This document shows positions 1 through 8,519 of a stretch of 64,000 nucleotides of DNA, piece by piece; within the stretch, counting starts at the first letter, position 1, and each line of letters starts with the position of its first letter. The notes under the pieces were generated by a model, which did no database searches, was not told where the DNA came from, and saw only the letters and a list, made by a program, of their open reading frames with translations. Source of the stretch: Rhizosphaericola sp047606825 (lineage in GTDB: Bacteria > Bacteroidota > Bacteroidia > Chitinophagales > Chitinophagaceae); the NCBI GenBank assembly GCA_047606825.1, contig JASGDY010000104.1, positions 15,823 to 79,822 on the forward strand. The letters are read 5' to 3'. Made by a program: the position numbers and the translations under genes.

Positions 1-68
1 GTATGGGCATCTATACACCTCGGTATTAAGTAAAAAGACAAAAGTAAAAAATGTACCCCCTGGCATGA

Positions 69-1370
69 TTAATAATGCGCAAAATCCTTGTCGTAATCGC
101 CCAGTATGCGCTCCATCGGAGGGTTGTAATAGCCATATTTCAAATTCGGAAATTCTTCCTGTATCGCCTCCAAAACCTGCTTGACACCCCCAAATTCACC
201 GGTTTCCGTCATGCCTATCTGGCCGAGATACCAGTCGGGGTCGATGTTGAAGTTGCGCCATTGTATCATGTTCAAGTCCGTTTCGCGTATGAGCGTGCGC
301 AGTGCTTCATATTCTGCGTCGGTATCCGTCATTCCCGGAAATACAAAATAGTTGATGCTCGCCCATTTGTCGAAACTGCGCACGACTTTTAAGCTTTCCA
401 CGATGTCCTCGAACTGGTAGTTGTTGGGACGGTAATAGGCGGTGTAGATATGTTTTTGCGCAGAGTTAAGGCTCACGCGGATGCTGTCGAGACCTGCTTC
501 GCAGAGTTTGCGTACAGCGTCCGGTTTGGAGCCGTTGGTATTGATGTTGATGCTGCCTTTGTCGGTCCGTAGGCGCATTTCGATGATGGATGCGCGGATG
601 GTTTCCCACATCAGCAAGGGTTCGCCCTCGCAGCCTTGCCCGAAACTCACGACGGGAAACGGCGCATTTTCCAAATGTGGAACGGTAAACTCGATGATTT
701 CGTCCGCCGTAGGTTTGAATGTCAGGCGATCCTGCGTACTGACGATGGTTTCTTCCTCCGGCTGGAAAGAGATGCAGCCGATGCAGTTGGCATTGCAGGC
801 AGGAGAGGAGGGAATGGGACATTCCCAGCGACCCAAGGCAAAATTGCGTGCTGCCGGACATTCATAAGTGTCGGCACAGTTGTGCATCAAGTGCTGTATC
901 AGTCTGTTGTGCGGATATTTTTCTTTGAGGTAGGCAGAGCCGGATTGGACTTTTGTCGTGTCATAACCAGCGCATTCCTGGCGGATGTCCTGTTCGATAC
1001 GCACGGCAGGGACGTAATATTTGTCATTATGCCAACCCGCGGCCGTGTAGCAAAACAAAGGCAATGTCGGTGCATCTTCGTTAGTTTCATAAGCTGCCAG
1101 GAAAAGTCCTGTGTGTGCCGGCGGAATAAATGCTGCGACCGCCCAGCCTTCCATACACAGGCGGATCTCGCCCGTGTGTACGTCGATGCCGATGCCACGG
1201 CGACCCGGAAGTTCGTACAGGTTACCACCGTCCGGCAACTCAATCCAGTCGTCGAGGGGAATCTCAAACGCGTCCCAACCCTCGCGGCCAGCCGTGTACA
1301 GCGTCTTGTCCTCAAAAATATTTCCGTTGCCGTCCGAATACATCAGATAGGGCGAATGTGCTAAATTCAT
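69..1370 (-). CDS. Radical SAM protein of unknown substrate
   Basis: 433 residues. A CxxxCxxC cluster (C192, C196, C199) marks a radical SAM enzyme that binds a 4Fe-4S cluster and cleaves S-adenosylmethionine. About 190 residues precede the cluster and form no domain I recognise. The GGEP-like motif reads GQGCEGEPLL, and a typical strand INTNGS follows. No second cysteine-rich (SPASM) domain is evident after the barrel. The ATG at 1370 is supported by a TAnnTTTG element 5 bp upstream. The reaction is unknown. It is transcribed alone, and proximity to the heme genes is not enough to link it to heme. Confidence 0.85.
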   Translation of the reverse strand: MNLAHSPYLMYSDGNGNIFEDKTLYTAGREGWDAFEIPLDDWIELPDGGNLYELPGRRGIGIDVHTGEIRLCMEGWAVAAFIPPAHTGLFLAAYETNEDAPTLPLFCYTAAGWHNDKYYVPAVRIEQDIRQECAGYDTTKVQSGSAYLKEKYPHNRLIQHLMHNCADTYECPAARNFALGRWECPIPSSPACNANCIGCISFQPEEETIVSTQDRLTFKPTADEIIEFTVPHLENAPFPVVSFGQGCEGEPLLMWETIRASIIEMRLRTDKGSININTNGSKPDAVRKLCEAGLDSIRVSLNSAQKHIYTAYYRPNNYQFEDIVESLKVVRSFDKWASINYFVFPGMTDTDAEYEALRTLIRETDLNMIQWRNFNIDPDWYLGQIGMTETGEFGGVKQVLEAIQEEFPNLKYGYYNPPMERILGDYDKDFAHY

Positions 1371-1374
1371 CCTG

Positions 1375-1382
1375 CAAAGGTA
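1375..1382 (-). promoter_or_regulatory. -7 promoter element TACCTTTG for the radical SAM gene
   Basis: Read on the minus strand the site is TACCTTTG, an exact match to the Bacteroidota -7 consensus TAnnTTTG. It ends 5 bp before the ATG, so transcription would begin at or next to the start codon. Confidence 0.55.
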
Positions 1383-1431
1383 ACAGCAGTATTTTGTTTT
1401 TGGAAATGGGAGTGTTTAGGAAAAGAATTAT

Positions 1432-1461
1432 AAGCTGTTTGAGTTATTTATTTTCTTCTCC
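1432..1461 (-). repeat. Partial copy of dispersed repeat family C
   Basis: This 30-bp segment is the reverse complement of the right end of the elements at 10352-10481 and 55316-55449 (GCTGTTTGAGTTA followed by a TTATTTTCTTCTCC-like stretch). It directly abuts a family A repeat, so the 1371-1824 gap was assembled from at least two repeat insertions. Confidence 0.6.
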
Positions 1462-1462
1462 T

Positions 1463-1550
1463 CCGCTCTTCAGGATTTGTAATCCAGAAGCCGTATCGGC
1501 GGATTTGCAATCCGCAAACAGCAGTGCATTGCAAATCCCGAACAGCGCAA
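1463..1550 (+). repeat. Dispersed repeat family A, copy 1
   Basis: It contains small palindromic blocks of the form GGATTTGTAATCC and GGATTTGCAATCC. It is nearly identical to 6485-6600 but lacks an internal segment of about 28 bp. A third copy lies inverted at 13365-13476. It is intergenic and non-coding. Confidence 0.75.
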
Positions 1551-1631
1551 TTATCTGTGTTTTAAGGTTTGGCAGTACTTTTTTGACGAATGTTTCCGAA
1601 ATCTTGACGAGATTGGTAATTTAATAGATTG

Positions 1632-1741
1632 TAAACCAGTATGTTGCGAACAACCTCGGCTATGCGGAACAGTTTCCTGAAAGTCCTCTTGTCAATTTCG
1701 CCAGTACCCCGTCAACAGAAGCGGCTCTGTTCAGCCATTAG
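1632..1741 (+). pseudogene. Possible 3' end of a decayed gene
   Basis: One plus-strand frame after an in-frame TAG reads about 37 protein-like codons (for example VANNLGYAEQFPESPLVNF) ending in TAG at about 1741. A weak hairpin with a T run follows near 1770-1796. No start codon or recognisable family is present. It could be a degraded C-terminus or a chance frame. Confidence 0.2.
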
Positions 1742-1824
1742 CCATAGGCCACACCGGGCTACGTTAATTCCCAAAGTCTAAGCTCTGGGCTTTTTTGTTT
1801 TGGCTCTCTACTTTTGACTTGATG

Positions 1825-2835
1825 TTATGCTACTGCAAGGTCTTTGGGTGACACGCCAAAATATTTTTTGAATGCCGCGCTGAAATTGTTTTGGTGTGAA
1901 AATCCAACCTGCAAAGCCACTTCGCACACGCTTGCGCAGTTGCCGCACGTCAATAGTTTGCGGGCATGTTCCATGCGTAGCCTAGTCACGTAATCATAGA
2001 TGGTCGTGCCGTAATATTCCTTGAACCCGCGACGTAACTTGAACTCGTTGAGGCATGCCACCCTTGACAGTTCCTTTTGTGTCGGGGGATCGGCAAAGCG
2101 CTGTTCCAGTATTTTCCGGGCAATTTCCAGCTTCTCCAGTTCGTTGCTGTTGACCGTGACGCAGATAGCCTGTTCGTCGTTGCTTTTTAACTGTTCCAGT
2201 TGGTACATCAGCAATTCGATGATATGTGCCTCGGTATGGATACGCTTCATCTCGTTTTTGTAATCACAGTTGATCATGTTCTCTATGACACGGCGCATTT
2301 CATAAGTGACGTATAAGTCCTCGTCCGTCAAACTGGTATATATGCCCGATGCTATCCTTCCGGCAAAGTCCTCATGAAGTACCGACTGCCTGTCCACCAG
2401 GTTGAAATAATAATCCTTGCTGACCACCACCAGAAAATAAGTATATTCTATGTTTTCCTTCAGCAGGTAACTTTTGTGCGTGGAAGGGATATAGTGTAGG
2501 TTATGGCGGCTGCGGCCATACAGGATATTGGCTGGATGGCCTGCGTTGGCAGCTTCCGTATGTAACCCTGTATCCATCTTTCTGTAAAATACGAACTGGC
2601 TGGTGATTGTCTCTCCCTCGACAACGGTTTCTATGTTGAGGGGTTGGGACAGTTTCATCGTGGAGTACATGACAAATAGTCCACCAGTGGTCAGGTAGCG
2701 GGTTTCTATGTTGACGTTTTTATTTTTTATGTCCGCTTCCTTTTCCAGAAATCGGTATCCGGGAGTATAGGTATCTGGCACGTCCACTTCAAAAAGCCAG
2801 TTGTCGATGGTGTCTATTTTCGTTTTGATGACCAT
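1825..2835 (-). CDS. PchR-like AraC family transcriptional regulator
   Basis: 336 residues. The last ~100 residues form the double helix-turn-helix of the AraC family. The text ADPPTQKELSRVACLNEFKL, then RGFKEYYGTTIYDYVTRLRM, then GFSHQNNFSAAFKKYFGVSP is very close to the PchR type, whose members activate siderophore and heme/iron uptake genes. The N-terminal ~220 residues would be the ligand-sensing part. It lies just downstream of three HmuY-like genes on the same strand, about 450 bp away and separated from them by a terminator. An ATACCTTTG promoter element precedes it. I infer that it binds the 21-bp-period direct repeats at 6082-6122 and 14402-14442; this is not shown by sequence alone. 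Confidence 0.88.
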   Translation of the reverse strand: MVIKTKIDTIDNWLFEVDVPDTYTPGYRFLEKEADIKNKNVNIETRYLTTGGLFVMYSTMKLSQPLNIETVVEGETITSQFVFYRKMDTGLHTEAANAGHPANILYGRSRHNLHYIPSTHKSYLLKENIEYTYFLVVVSKDYYFNLVDRQSVLHEDFAGRIASGIYTSLTDEDLYVTYEMRRVIENMINCDYKNEMKRIHTEAHIIELLMYQLEQLKSNDEQAICVTVNSNELEKLEIARKILEQRFADPPTQKELSRVACLNEFKLRRGFKEYYGTTIYDYVTRLRMEHARKLLTCGNCASVCEVALQVGFSHQNNFSAAFKKYFGVSPKDLAVA

Positions 2836-3213
2836 AATGTCTCTGTTTTATGGATAACAAATCTTCTGTTATGTTCAAACCTGCCTTGAGGTAACATAGG
2901 TTGTTCCGTAGGCAAAGGTATTTGTTACCATAGATTCGACATTTACGAAATCGGGAAAAAATTAAAAAAGACCTACTGGCAGCACGGAGATAGCCTCTGC
3001 TGCTGACAATCCCAGCCGTGCCGAATGCCGACGTGGTGCAGGATGCCAGCCATGTACCCACCATTGCCAGTAGTTGCCGTAAGGGTGCGGGAGACATACC
3101 GTAGGGCATATCTATTGCATAATGGTTTCATTTGTTGTTGTCGTTTTTGTGGTGTGCGGTCAGGCATACTGCCCGGTGCCACACAGTGAATGATATAATA
3201 ATCTCAAGGAAAA
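2836..3213. other. Gap between AraC regulator and HmuY-like gene
   Basis: The segment holds the regulator promoter (2913-2920) and the end of the HmuY transcript. The overlapping small reading frames around 2970-3180 resemble no family and are not called. Confidence 0.5.
2913..2920 (-). promoter_or_regulatory. -7 promoter element TACCTTTG for the AraC regulator
   Basis: Minus-strand TACCTTTG matches TAnnTTTG and lies 78 bp upstream of the ATG at 2835, giving a leader of about 70 nt. Confidence 0.5.
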
Positions 3214-3246
3214 AACCGTTGGCGGCACGAAATACCGCCAACGGTT
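3214..3246 (-). terminator. Rho-independent terminator of the HmuY cluster
   Basis: A perfect 12-bp stem (AACCGTTGGCGG and its complement) with a 9-nt loop is followed on the minus strand by a T-rich run. It ends transcription from the gene at 3291-3977. Confidence 0.85.
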
Positions 3247-3290
3247 GTAAAAAGCGCGGTAGTAGGTACTCCTATTGGGCAGGTCTGTTG

Positions 3291-3977
3291 CTAAAGCTTG
3301 GCATAGTCGAAGCTCATGAACGGATAGTTGGTCGCCGCGTAGGAGGCGTTGGGTGTCTCGTTCCAGTACACGCTGCGGAGCTTGATCTTCCAAGTCGAGC
3401 CGCTGCCGACAGGAGTCAGCACGTAGGTACGCGACTGGTAGCTGCTCATGATATGGGTGCTGATGTTGTAGATGTACCATCCGGAGCTTGTACTGCTACC
3501 TGTACCGCTGAAACTGTTGTACCCGGCGATGCCACTACTGATGGCTGTAGTCGTCGTACTGAGAGTAACGCTGTCAAATGACGTATTGACATAAGAAAGC
3601 GTGTACTTCGTCGTGTTGACCGTAAAGTTGGCATTGGCGGTGCCGCTGAACTTGAAGTCCCAGTCGGAGGAGTCGCCACCATCATTACTGCTCAGCAGGT
3701 AATAATAGGTGGATGCCGGGTCGGCCCACTGGTTGGTGTCCTCGGTACTTGCCTCTGTTCCCTGGTGGAAGTTACGGGCGCCGTATCCGTCGGAGAGGGT
3801 GACGAGATACCCTTTGGTGCCATTGACTGTGTCGAGTGCCACGGAGTCACCGACGTTGGAGCCTGGAGTGGTCTCGGACTCGGGTGTACTTACGTTCTCT
3901 TTGCTACAGGATGCCATCATACCTATGACGGCTAACCCTACTGCGCATGTTAAAATGCGGACATTTGATCTAATCAT
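3291..3977 (-). CDS. HmuY-like lipoprotein, third in the cluster
   Basis: 228 residues with a lipoprotein signal (MASC, then SKENVSTPES). The mature part is Ser/Thr-rich. It carries the family's landmarks: a SDWDFKF strand, a GWYIYNISTH segment and a closing strand YPFMSFDYAKL. HmuY proteins are surface heme-binding lipoproteins that hand heme to a TonB-dependent receptor. This copy is the most divergent of the three and has an extended Thr/Ser stretch in the middle (VTLSTTTTAISSGIAG), so its ligand could differ. It sits after 4430-5251 on the same strand, separated by about 450 bp that hold an inverted-repeat element. Confidence 0.65.
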   Translation of the reverse strand: MIRSNVRILTCAVGLAVIGMMASCSKENVSTPESETTPGSNVGDSVALDTVNGTKGYLVTLSDGYGARNFHQGTEASTEDTNQWADPASTYYYLLSSNDGGDSSDWDFKFSGTANANFTVNTTKYTLSYVNTSFDSVTLSTTTTAISSGIAGYNSFSGTGSSTSSGWYIYNISTHIMSSYQSRTYVLTPVGSGSTWKIKLRSVYWNETPNASYAATNYPFMSFDYAKL

Positions 3978-4188
3978 TTTTTGAGATCATTTATATTTGG
4001 CGCTTCACCAGGGTAATCGGCGACGGTTATTGGATGAATGACAATGAAAATCCCTGCGTTTTCACGTTGGCGGTGCTTCTCTATCACAGAAGTTCCGCCT
4101 TTTTATTTTGATGCCGTTAAGCCTTGAACAATACAATAGGTGTCGAGCCTATGGCTCTATCATGCTTCACCAGTCGCGTGTGTCAGGT

Positions 4189-4345
4189 CTCACCCCCGAC
4201 CCCTCTCCTCCAGAGAGGGGAGACCCGAAGTCTTAGGTGTCGCTACACCTTACTGGCGGATTGGATGGCGAAGACGATACAGCTAGAGACCCGAAGTCTT
4301 AGGTGTCGCTACACCCCTCTCTGGAGGAGAGGGGTCGGGGGTGAG
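4189..4345. repeat. Inverted-repeat element (family D) with internal direct repeat
   Basis: Perfect 32-bp inverted arms lie at 4189-4220 and 4314-4345 (CTCACCCCCGACCCCTCTCC and its complement). Just inside them is a direct repeat of 28 bp at 4222-4249 and 4288-4315 (starting GACCCGAAGTCTTAGGTGTC). A degenerate partial copy lies at 53550-53595. It falls between two HmuY-like genes. The rest of the 3978-4429 gap shows nothing coding. Confidence 0.8.
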
Positions 4346-4429
4346 GTTTTAACGACAGGGTTTTAATCGCTTCTTGAACCTTGGTGCGCATCTTCATAGT
4401 AGGTGTAGGCTCCACGGCATATCCCTGCA

Positions 4430-5251
4430 CTATTTGATGTCGAGATTGGTCGTTCCATCCTTCTGTATCGCATATTTTAAGGTAAAGAACACGCTCTTGT
4501 TGTTTCTTGTAGGCACTTCGGGCGCCCCTTTGTACAAGCTATAGATGACGACCTTGGCGTAGTATCCTTTTTTGGCGGTCTTGACGATAACGGTGCGTGG
4601 CAGCGCGTAGCACACATGTGCCACCAAGGAGGAGGCACTGTCGGGGAACAGCGCGCCGTAGAAATCGTACCATGCCCAGCCAGACGTTGAACCACCGAAA
4701 TAGTCCAGCCCTACAACACCCGTCTTTTCCCAGTTGCTCGATGCCGTAGTCGCAGAGGTGGTGGCGGCAAAGGCGGAGTCGAAAAGGTCACGCGTAGGAA
4801 CGGACTTGAGTGCCAGCCCCGCACCCTGGTAGTAATAGGCATCGATGTTGCTGTTGATGTCCAGGTATATCTGCCCTATACCCGTACTACCGTAACCGGG
4901 AGAGGCGGACAGGCTGCCGTTGTTGGCGCAGATATTACTGTTGTAGATACTGTTGAAGCAGATGTCCCATTTGTTGCTCTGCGCGTATTTGGCATCTACG
5001 ACGGTACCTGTCTCGAGGCTGAAATACAATGGAGCGGTGCTCGTGGTATAGGTTGCAGTGGAGTCGGCGACCAAGTCGCTGAAGGAATATACGCCTGTGC
5101 TCACCTCGGTGGTCGTAGTGGTGTCGTCGTCGCTGCTGTCATCCGTAGGCGATGTCACGTCCTTGCTGCTGCTACAGGCTGAGATGTTGACCCCCACGGC
5201 GAGGAAGAGTACCCAGTACCAGAGTAGGTTTCTTGTTTTTCTTTCTTTCAT
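4430..5251 (-). CDS. HmuY-like lipoprotein, second in the cluster
   Basis: 273 residues. It has a lipoprotein signal (NISACSSSKD) and an acidic Asp/Thr linker, then the HmuY pattern: a sheet segment NKWDICFNSIYNSNICANNG, a GWAWYDFYGA segment, RTVIVKTAKKGYYAKVVIYS, and a last strand VFFTLKYAIQKDGTTNLDI. Expected location is the outer membrane surface, binding heme or a related porphyrin. It follows 5332-6048 by about 80 bp on the same strand and probably shares its transcript. Confidence 0.75.
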   Translation of the reverse strand: MKERKTRNLLWYWVLFLAVGVNISACSSSKDVTSPTDDSSDDDTTTTTEVSTGVYSFSDLVADSTATYTTSTAPLYFSLETGTVVDAKYAQSNKWDICFNSIYNSNICANNGSLSASPGYGSTGIGQIYLDINSNIDAYYYQGAGLALKSVPTRDLFDSAFAATTSATTASSNWEKTGVVGLDYFGGSTSGWAWYDFYGALFPDSASSLVAHVCYALPRTVIVKTAKKGYYAKVVIYSLYKGAPEVPTRNNKSVFFTLKYAIQKDGTTNLDIK

Positions 5252-5331
5252 GCTTTTTGGTCTTTGGTTGTTGTCTGAACTGTAGTTTGGTTTACGACAA
5301 TGGGATGTTTTTGTTTTTCACTGGTCATTGC

Positions 5332-6048
5332 CTAGTTGGTATTCAGGTCTCTGCTGCCGTCCTCCTGTACGAAGTAGCGAAAGGTCAGATAGGGTGCCGG
5401 CCAGTTGAGGTCGGTGACTGCGGGTGGATTGCCTTTGTATATATTGACAAGTTGCAGCTTGGCATATTTGCCGCTGACGGTCTTGATGACGAAAGTCCTG
5501 TTGGCGATGGGTACGGCGAGGTGCGTCGAGAGCGAATAGGTGTACCAGCCCACGCCCGTACCGTTGTCCCAGCCGACGGCATGCACGGCGTTTTCTTCAA
5601 ATTCCTCGTCGGAGGGGGCTTCCGTTACCTGCTCGTAGGGCTGGTTGACGATGACCATCTGCGAGGTGCCAGGCCCGCCATAGCCGGGCGTGGCGGTATA
5701 GCTGCCGTTGTTGACATATACGATAGAATTATACTGCTCCGCAAACGCTAAGTCCCAGTCCGTGGTCTGAAGGTATTGCGTCGAATCGTCGGCATCATAT
5801 ATCCATAGCTGCTTCTTGTCACTGAACCGGAACAGGAAGGTGTAGAAGTCTCTTTTCGTTTTTCCGTCCACACTGTCACTCACGGACGCTTCGGTATCGC
5901 CGGCGAGGTCATAGATGACAGTGCTCTTGCCGTCTTCCAGACTGTCGGAGGTCGTTGCGTCTTTGCTACAGGAGGCAAGCCATAGGAGAGGGATGGCCAG
6001 CAGCCATACCCTGCACCTTTTTGGGATAAAACATGTTAAACTTTTCAT
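5332..6048 (-). CDS. HmuY-like lipoprotein, first in the cluster
   Basis: 238 residues from the ATG at 6048; a TTG 15 bp further upstream is possible but less likely. The lipobox is WLASCSKD. Family features are TTDWDLAFAEQYNSIVYVNN, GVGWYTYSLSTHL, TFVIKTVSGKYAKLQLVNIY and the C-terminal strand LTFRYFVQEDGSRDLN. It is the promoter-proximal gene. The tandem operator at 6082-6122 ends 34 bp before the ATG, which argues for regulation together with the heme import operon. Heme binding is inferred from the family; the heme-ligating residues cannot be assigned here. Confidence 0.78.
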   Translation of the reverse strand: MKSLTCFIPKRCRVWLLAIPLLWLASCSKDATTSDSLEDGKSTVIYDLAGDTEASVSDSVDGKTKRDFYTFLFRFSDKKQLWIYDADDSTQYLQTTDWDLAFAEQYNSIVYVNNGSYTATPGYGGPGTSQMVIVNQPYEQVTEAPSDEEFEENAVHAVGWDNGTGVGWYTYSLSTHLAVPIANRTFVIKTVSGKYAKLQLVNIYKGNPPAVTDLNWPAPYLTFRYFVQEDGSRDLNTN

Positions 6049-6081
6049 AGCGCAAAAGTCCAACTACGGTACGGCAACTAT

Positions 6082-6122
6082 ATATTCAATCCGTATTATT
6101 TTATATTCAATCCGTATTCTTA
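6082..6122 (-). promoter_or_regulatory. Tandem direct-repeat operator upstream of HmuY cluster
   Basis: Read on the minus strand, two copies of ATACGGATTGAATAT occur with a 21-bp period, and the spacer between them is also identical to the one at 14402-14442. The outer flank of the distal copy differs at three positions. Two head-to-tail half sites two helical turns apart are the usual layout for AraC-family activators. Confidence 0.7.
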
Positions 6123-6285
6123 TTGTTTTTTTACAATCGAATGACAAACACAATGGGAGGGATTTGCCTATGAAGCAACGAGCAAAGCGGCAGTTCGATA
6201 CTTGTTTTGCCGTTCGGGACGCGCTACCGTAACGTCGCGAACCATCGGTAAAGACGGACGTGGAATCCGTCCTCGTCGACCATGG

Positions 6286-6440
6286 GCGCATTTACCTTTG
6301 TTCACCTACGGTGGCTACTTCGTGGTCGGTGAGAATAGTTCAAATTTTCGCTGGCGGGTGGGAGACGCCACGCCAGTAGAGCCACTGGTGGTCGGTGTCC
6401 TCACCGACCACCTATTCCGTAACATGCGAAGATTTGAAAT
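6286..6440 (+). repeat. Dispersed repeat family B, copy 1
   Basis: It begins GCGCATTTACC and ends GATTTGAAAT, with the palindrome GTGGTCGGTG/CACCGACCAC near its right end. Copies are at 26868-26993 (inverted) and 45574-45665 (internally deleted). Confidence 0.75.
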
Positions 6441-6484
6441 AATACGATAATGAAATTCAATATAGACCAATAATTTTTATTATT

Positions 6485-6600
6485 CCGCTCTTCAGGATTT
6501 GTAATCCTGAAGCCGTATCGGCGGATTTGCAATCCGCAAATAGCAGTGCATTGCAAATGCACGGATAAGCGTTCGGGATTGCAAATCCCGAACAGCGCAA
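6485..6600 (+). repeat. Dispersed repeat family A, copy 2
   Basis: A 116-bp full-length version built from the palindromic blocks GGATTTGTAATCC, GGATTTGCAATCC and GGGATTGCAAATCCC. Confidence 0.8.
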
Positions 6601-6914
6601 ATGGATTTTTGGTCTAAAATATAAATCAAAATCGTATAAGTGTTCGACCCTTCAGGATGCCCTATGAAACATTCGCAACGGAAGGGAATAAGGAAAAGGC
6701 AGGGTTTCGTCCGTCTCTATCATGTATGATGTCCTATGCTTGGAGATTACCTTCGGTGAGAATAGTTCCTGCCTACGCAGGAATGACGGTAGGAGGTTCA
6801 TTTTTTTCGTTGCACATTTTTATACAGCGTACAGTATCATTTTTTTAACTTGGATTTGCAACTTTTGATTGACATAAGCTATAGGCCACGACTGCGCGGT
6901 TCGGGGTATTCGGA

Positions 6915-8519
6915 CTACTTGGTAAAACTATATCCCAACGAGAAGTTAAACAACTGGTTGTTGCCGCCATTGGTAGGAATGCCGTTGTATTGCAAGGCGG
7001 GCTGGAAAGAACGCGAAAAACGCGCACCAATCAACAACCTGTTGAACTGGTATTGCGCACCTATGGACAATCGTGGGTCAAAACTGCGGAGACGGTAAAT
7101 GCTGCCCGAACTGTTGTACGCACCGACGCTCATAAAATGCGACCCATAGGCATTGCCTACCATGACCCTCTGGATAATGGAGAAATCCGTGCCCGCGGAA
7201 AACTTCAAGCGGGAGTGCGCAACATAATAGTCAAACAGCAATGGAATCTGCCAATAATAAACCTGTTGCATATCGCTGGTCTCGTCTGACCCGAGCGTAA
7301 CCCCATTGGCGGTCGAAGAACTGTAAGTCAGGAAATGCTTGCTGCTCGAAGTCGTCGCGGTTGCCTGTAGGGAAGACAGGCTTGCAAGTTCCGATGCGGA
7401 CATCGTGGCCATAGAACCGCCGATGCTCGTATTGGTAAAGTTGCCCGGTGCGGCCGTCCCTAAACCAGCGGAAAAACCAATCTTATCGGAAATCTTTACG
7501 GAGGCACTCACCGCCGGATAGAAAGGCATGTTGTACAAAGACGTACCGCTATGCTTGCCCTCGTCGGTCGTTACGTTTTTGTTGGCTAGGACGGCAAGGG
7601 CTACTTTGGTTTTATGTGCGGCAGCCTTTTCTTTTTCTTCCTTTTGTCTAAAGTATTGTTGTAGTTGCTGGCGTCGCTGCGCGGTCAACTGGGAATCTTT
7701 CTGTAGTTTTTGGGCCTTGGCAAGCTCGACCTTTCGGGACGAGTCTGACATTTCCTCCTCCCGCAATGCCTGGGTCATCCGTTGTCTGAAGGCGGACACA
7801 GCCTCCACATTTTCCTTGTTGGCATTGTTGATAGCAGTTCGGTCGTCCACTTTGCCATTGTTGAATCCTGTGACGTCCAGATGGATTGCTTTGGCATCGT
7901 TTTTACGCTTTGAAAGCTCCTCGCTATCATTGAGCTTTGTCTGAAGGGAGAGAGGCGACACATCTTTGTTGTTTGTTTGGTTAGGAAGTGCGACCGCCAG
8001 ACCAGGGGACAAGGTATCTTTTTGTGTCGATTTTTTCCCGTTGTCTGCGTACAGATGGCTATCCGTTTCTGTTGCTTTTTCTCCAAAACTGTTGGGTAGC
8101 GTATGGCCAAGGCCGTGTCTTCCGGATACTGCCACGTCTTGGGAAGGACTTGGCTGTGCAGTATCGTTCTTGTCATTGTCAGCACCAGCTTGCGGCTCCT
8201 TGTGTCTGTCTTTTGGATTCCGGGCAACAGTATTGCCGGATGTTACATGGTCATGGCCGCCACTGTCAACCTGCGTAATGTCGCCATGCCCAATATGCTC
8301 CTTGGTTACGCCCAACCATTGATAAGCTACCGTGCCCAGCAGCAAAAGCAGCACGACGGCCACTGCCCAGCGCCAATACATGGCCACTACGCGCGGACTG
8401 TCCCGGACAACAGGCAGATGCTCGTCCAGCAATTGGCGCATAGCCTCCCACCCCCGGTTTTCCAAGTCTGGGATATCGGGATGTTCCTCTGGGTGATATG
8501 GTTGTTTACGTTGTGCCAT
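6915..8519 (-). CDS. Envelope-spanning protein: putative dual membrane-spanning anti-sigma factor
   Basis: 534 residues with an unusual layout. Residues 1-46 are a soluble, presumably cytoplasmic segment. Residues 47-69 form one transmembrane helix (WAVAVVLLLLLGTVAYQWLG). Residues ~70-330 are polar and low-complexity, including a Lys/Glu/Gln-rich coiled-coil-like part (EMSDSSRKVELAKAQKLQKD and on). Residues ~340-534 are Gly/aromatic-rich amphipathic strands typical of an outer-membrane beta-barrel, ending LFNFSLGYSFTK. A long linker between an inner-membrane helix and an outer-membrane barrel matches the dual membrane-spanning anti-sigma factors (Dma) described in Bacteroides. The start overlaps the 3' end of the sigma factor gene by 14 bp, so the two are translationally coupled. 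Predicted role: hold the sigma factor at the inner membrane and release it on an outer-membrane signal. Confidence 0.75.
   Translation of the reverse strand: MAQRKQPYHPEEHPDIPDLENRGWEAMRQLLDEHLPVVRDSPRVVAMYWRWAVAVVLLLLLGTVAYQWLGVTKEHIGHGDITQVDSGGHDHVTSGNTVARNPKDRHKEPQAGADNDKNDTAQPSPSQDVAVSGRHGLGHTLPNSFGEKATETDSHLYADNGKKSTQKDTLSPGLAVALPNQTNNKDVSPLSLQTKLNDSEELSKRKNDAKAIHLDVTGFNNGKVDDRTAINNANKENVEAVSAFRQRMTQALREEEMSDSSRKVELAKAQKLQKDSQLTAQRRQQLQQYFRQKEEKEKAAAHKTKVALAVLANKNVTTDEGKHSGTSLYNMPFYPAVSASVKISDKIGFSAGLGTAAPGNFTNTSIGGSMATMSASELASLSSLQATATTSSSKHFLTYSSSTANGVTLGSDETSDMQQVYYWQIPLLFDYYVAHSRLKFSAGTDFSIIQRVMVGNAYGSHFMSVGAYNSSGSIYRLRSFDPRLSIGAQYQFNRLLIGARFSRSFQPALQYNGIPTNGGNNQLFNFSLGYSFTK

Larger units (their letters stand above)
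6123..6914. other. Repeat-filled intergenic stretch
   Basis: It contains a family B repeat (6286-6440), a family A repeat (6485-6600) and, near 6765-6800, a segment reading CCTACGCAGGAATGACG. Short open frames here run through these repeats and are not genes. Confidence 0.6.

Noticed and set aside
69..1370. Radical SAM gene as an anaerobic heme-degrading enzyme (ChuW/HutW type)
   Set aside because: Tempting because of the heme neighbourhood, but the motif spacing and long N-terminal part do not match the HemN-like ChuW family.
75..1624. Several plus-strand open frames opposite the radical SAM gene
   Set aside because: They run antisense to a gene with clear motifs and read as low-quality Arg/Cys-rich protein.
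2789..3182. Two overlapping minus-strand small frames upstream of the AraC gene
   Set aside because: No family character or signal. One overlaps the promoter and start of the AraC gene, the other the approach to the HmuY terminator.
6657..6848. 63-residue plus-strand frame containing PAYAGMT
   Set aside because: That peptide comes from a common intergenic repeat (CCTACGCAGGAATGACG). No start signal or homologous feature.
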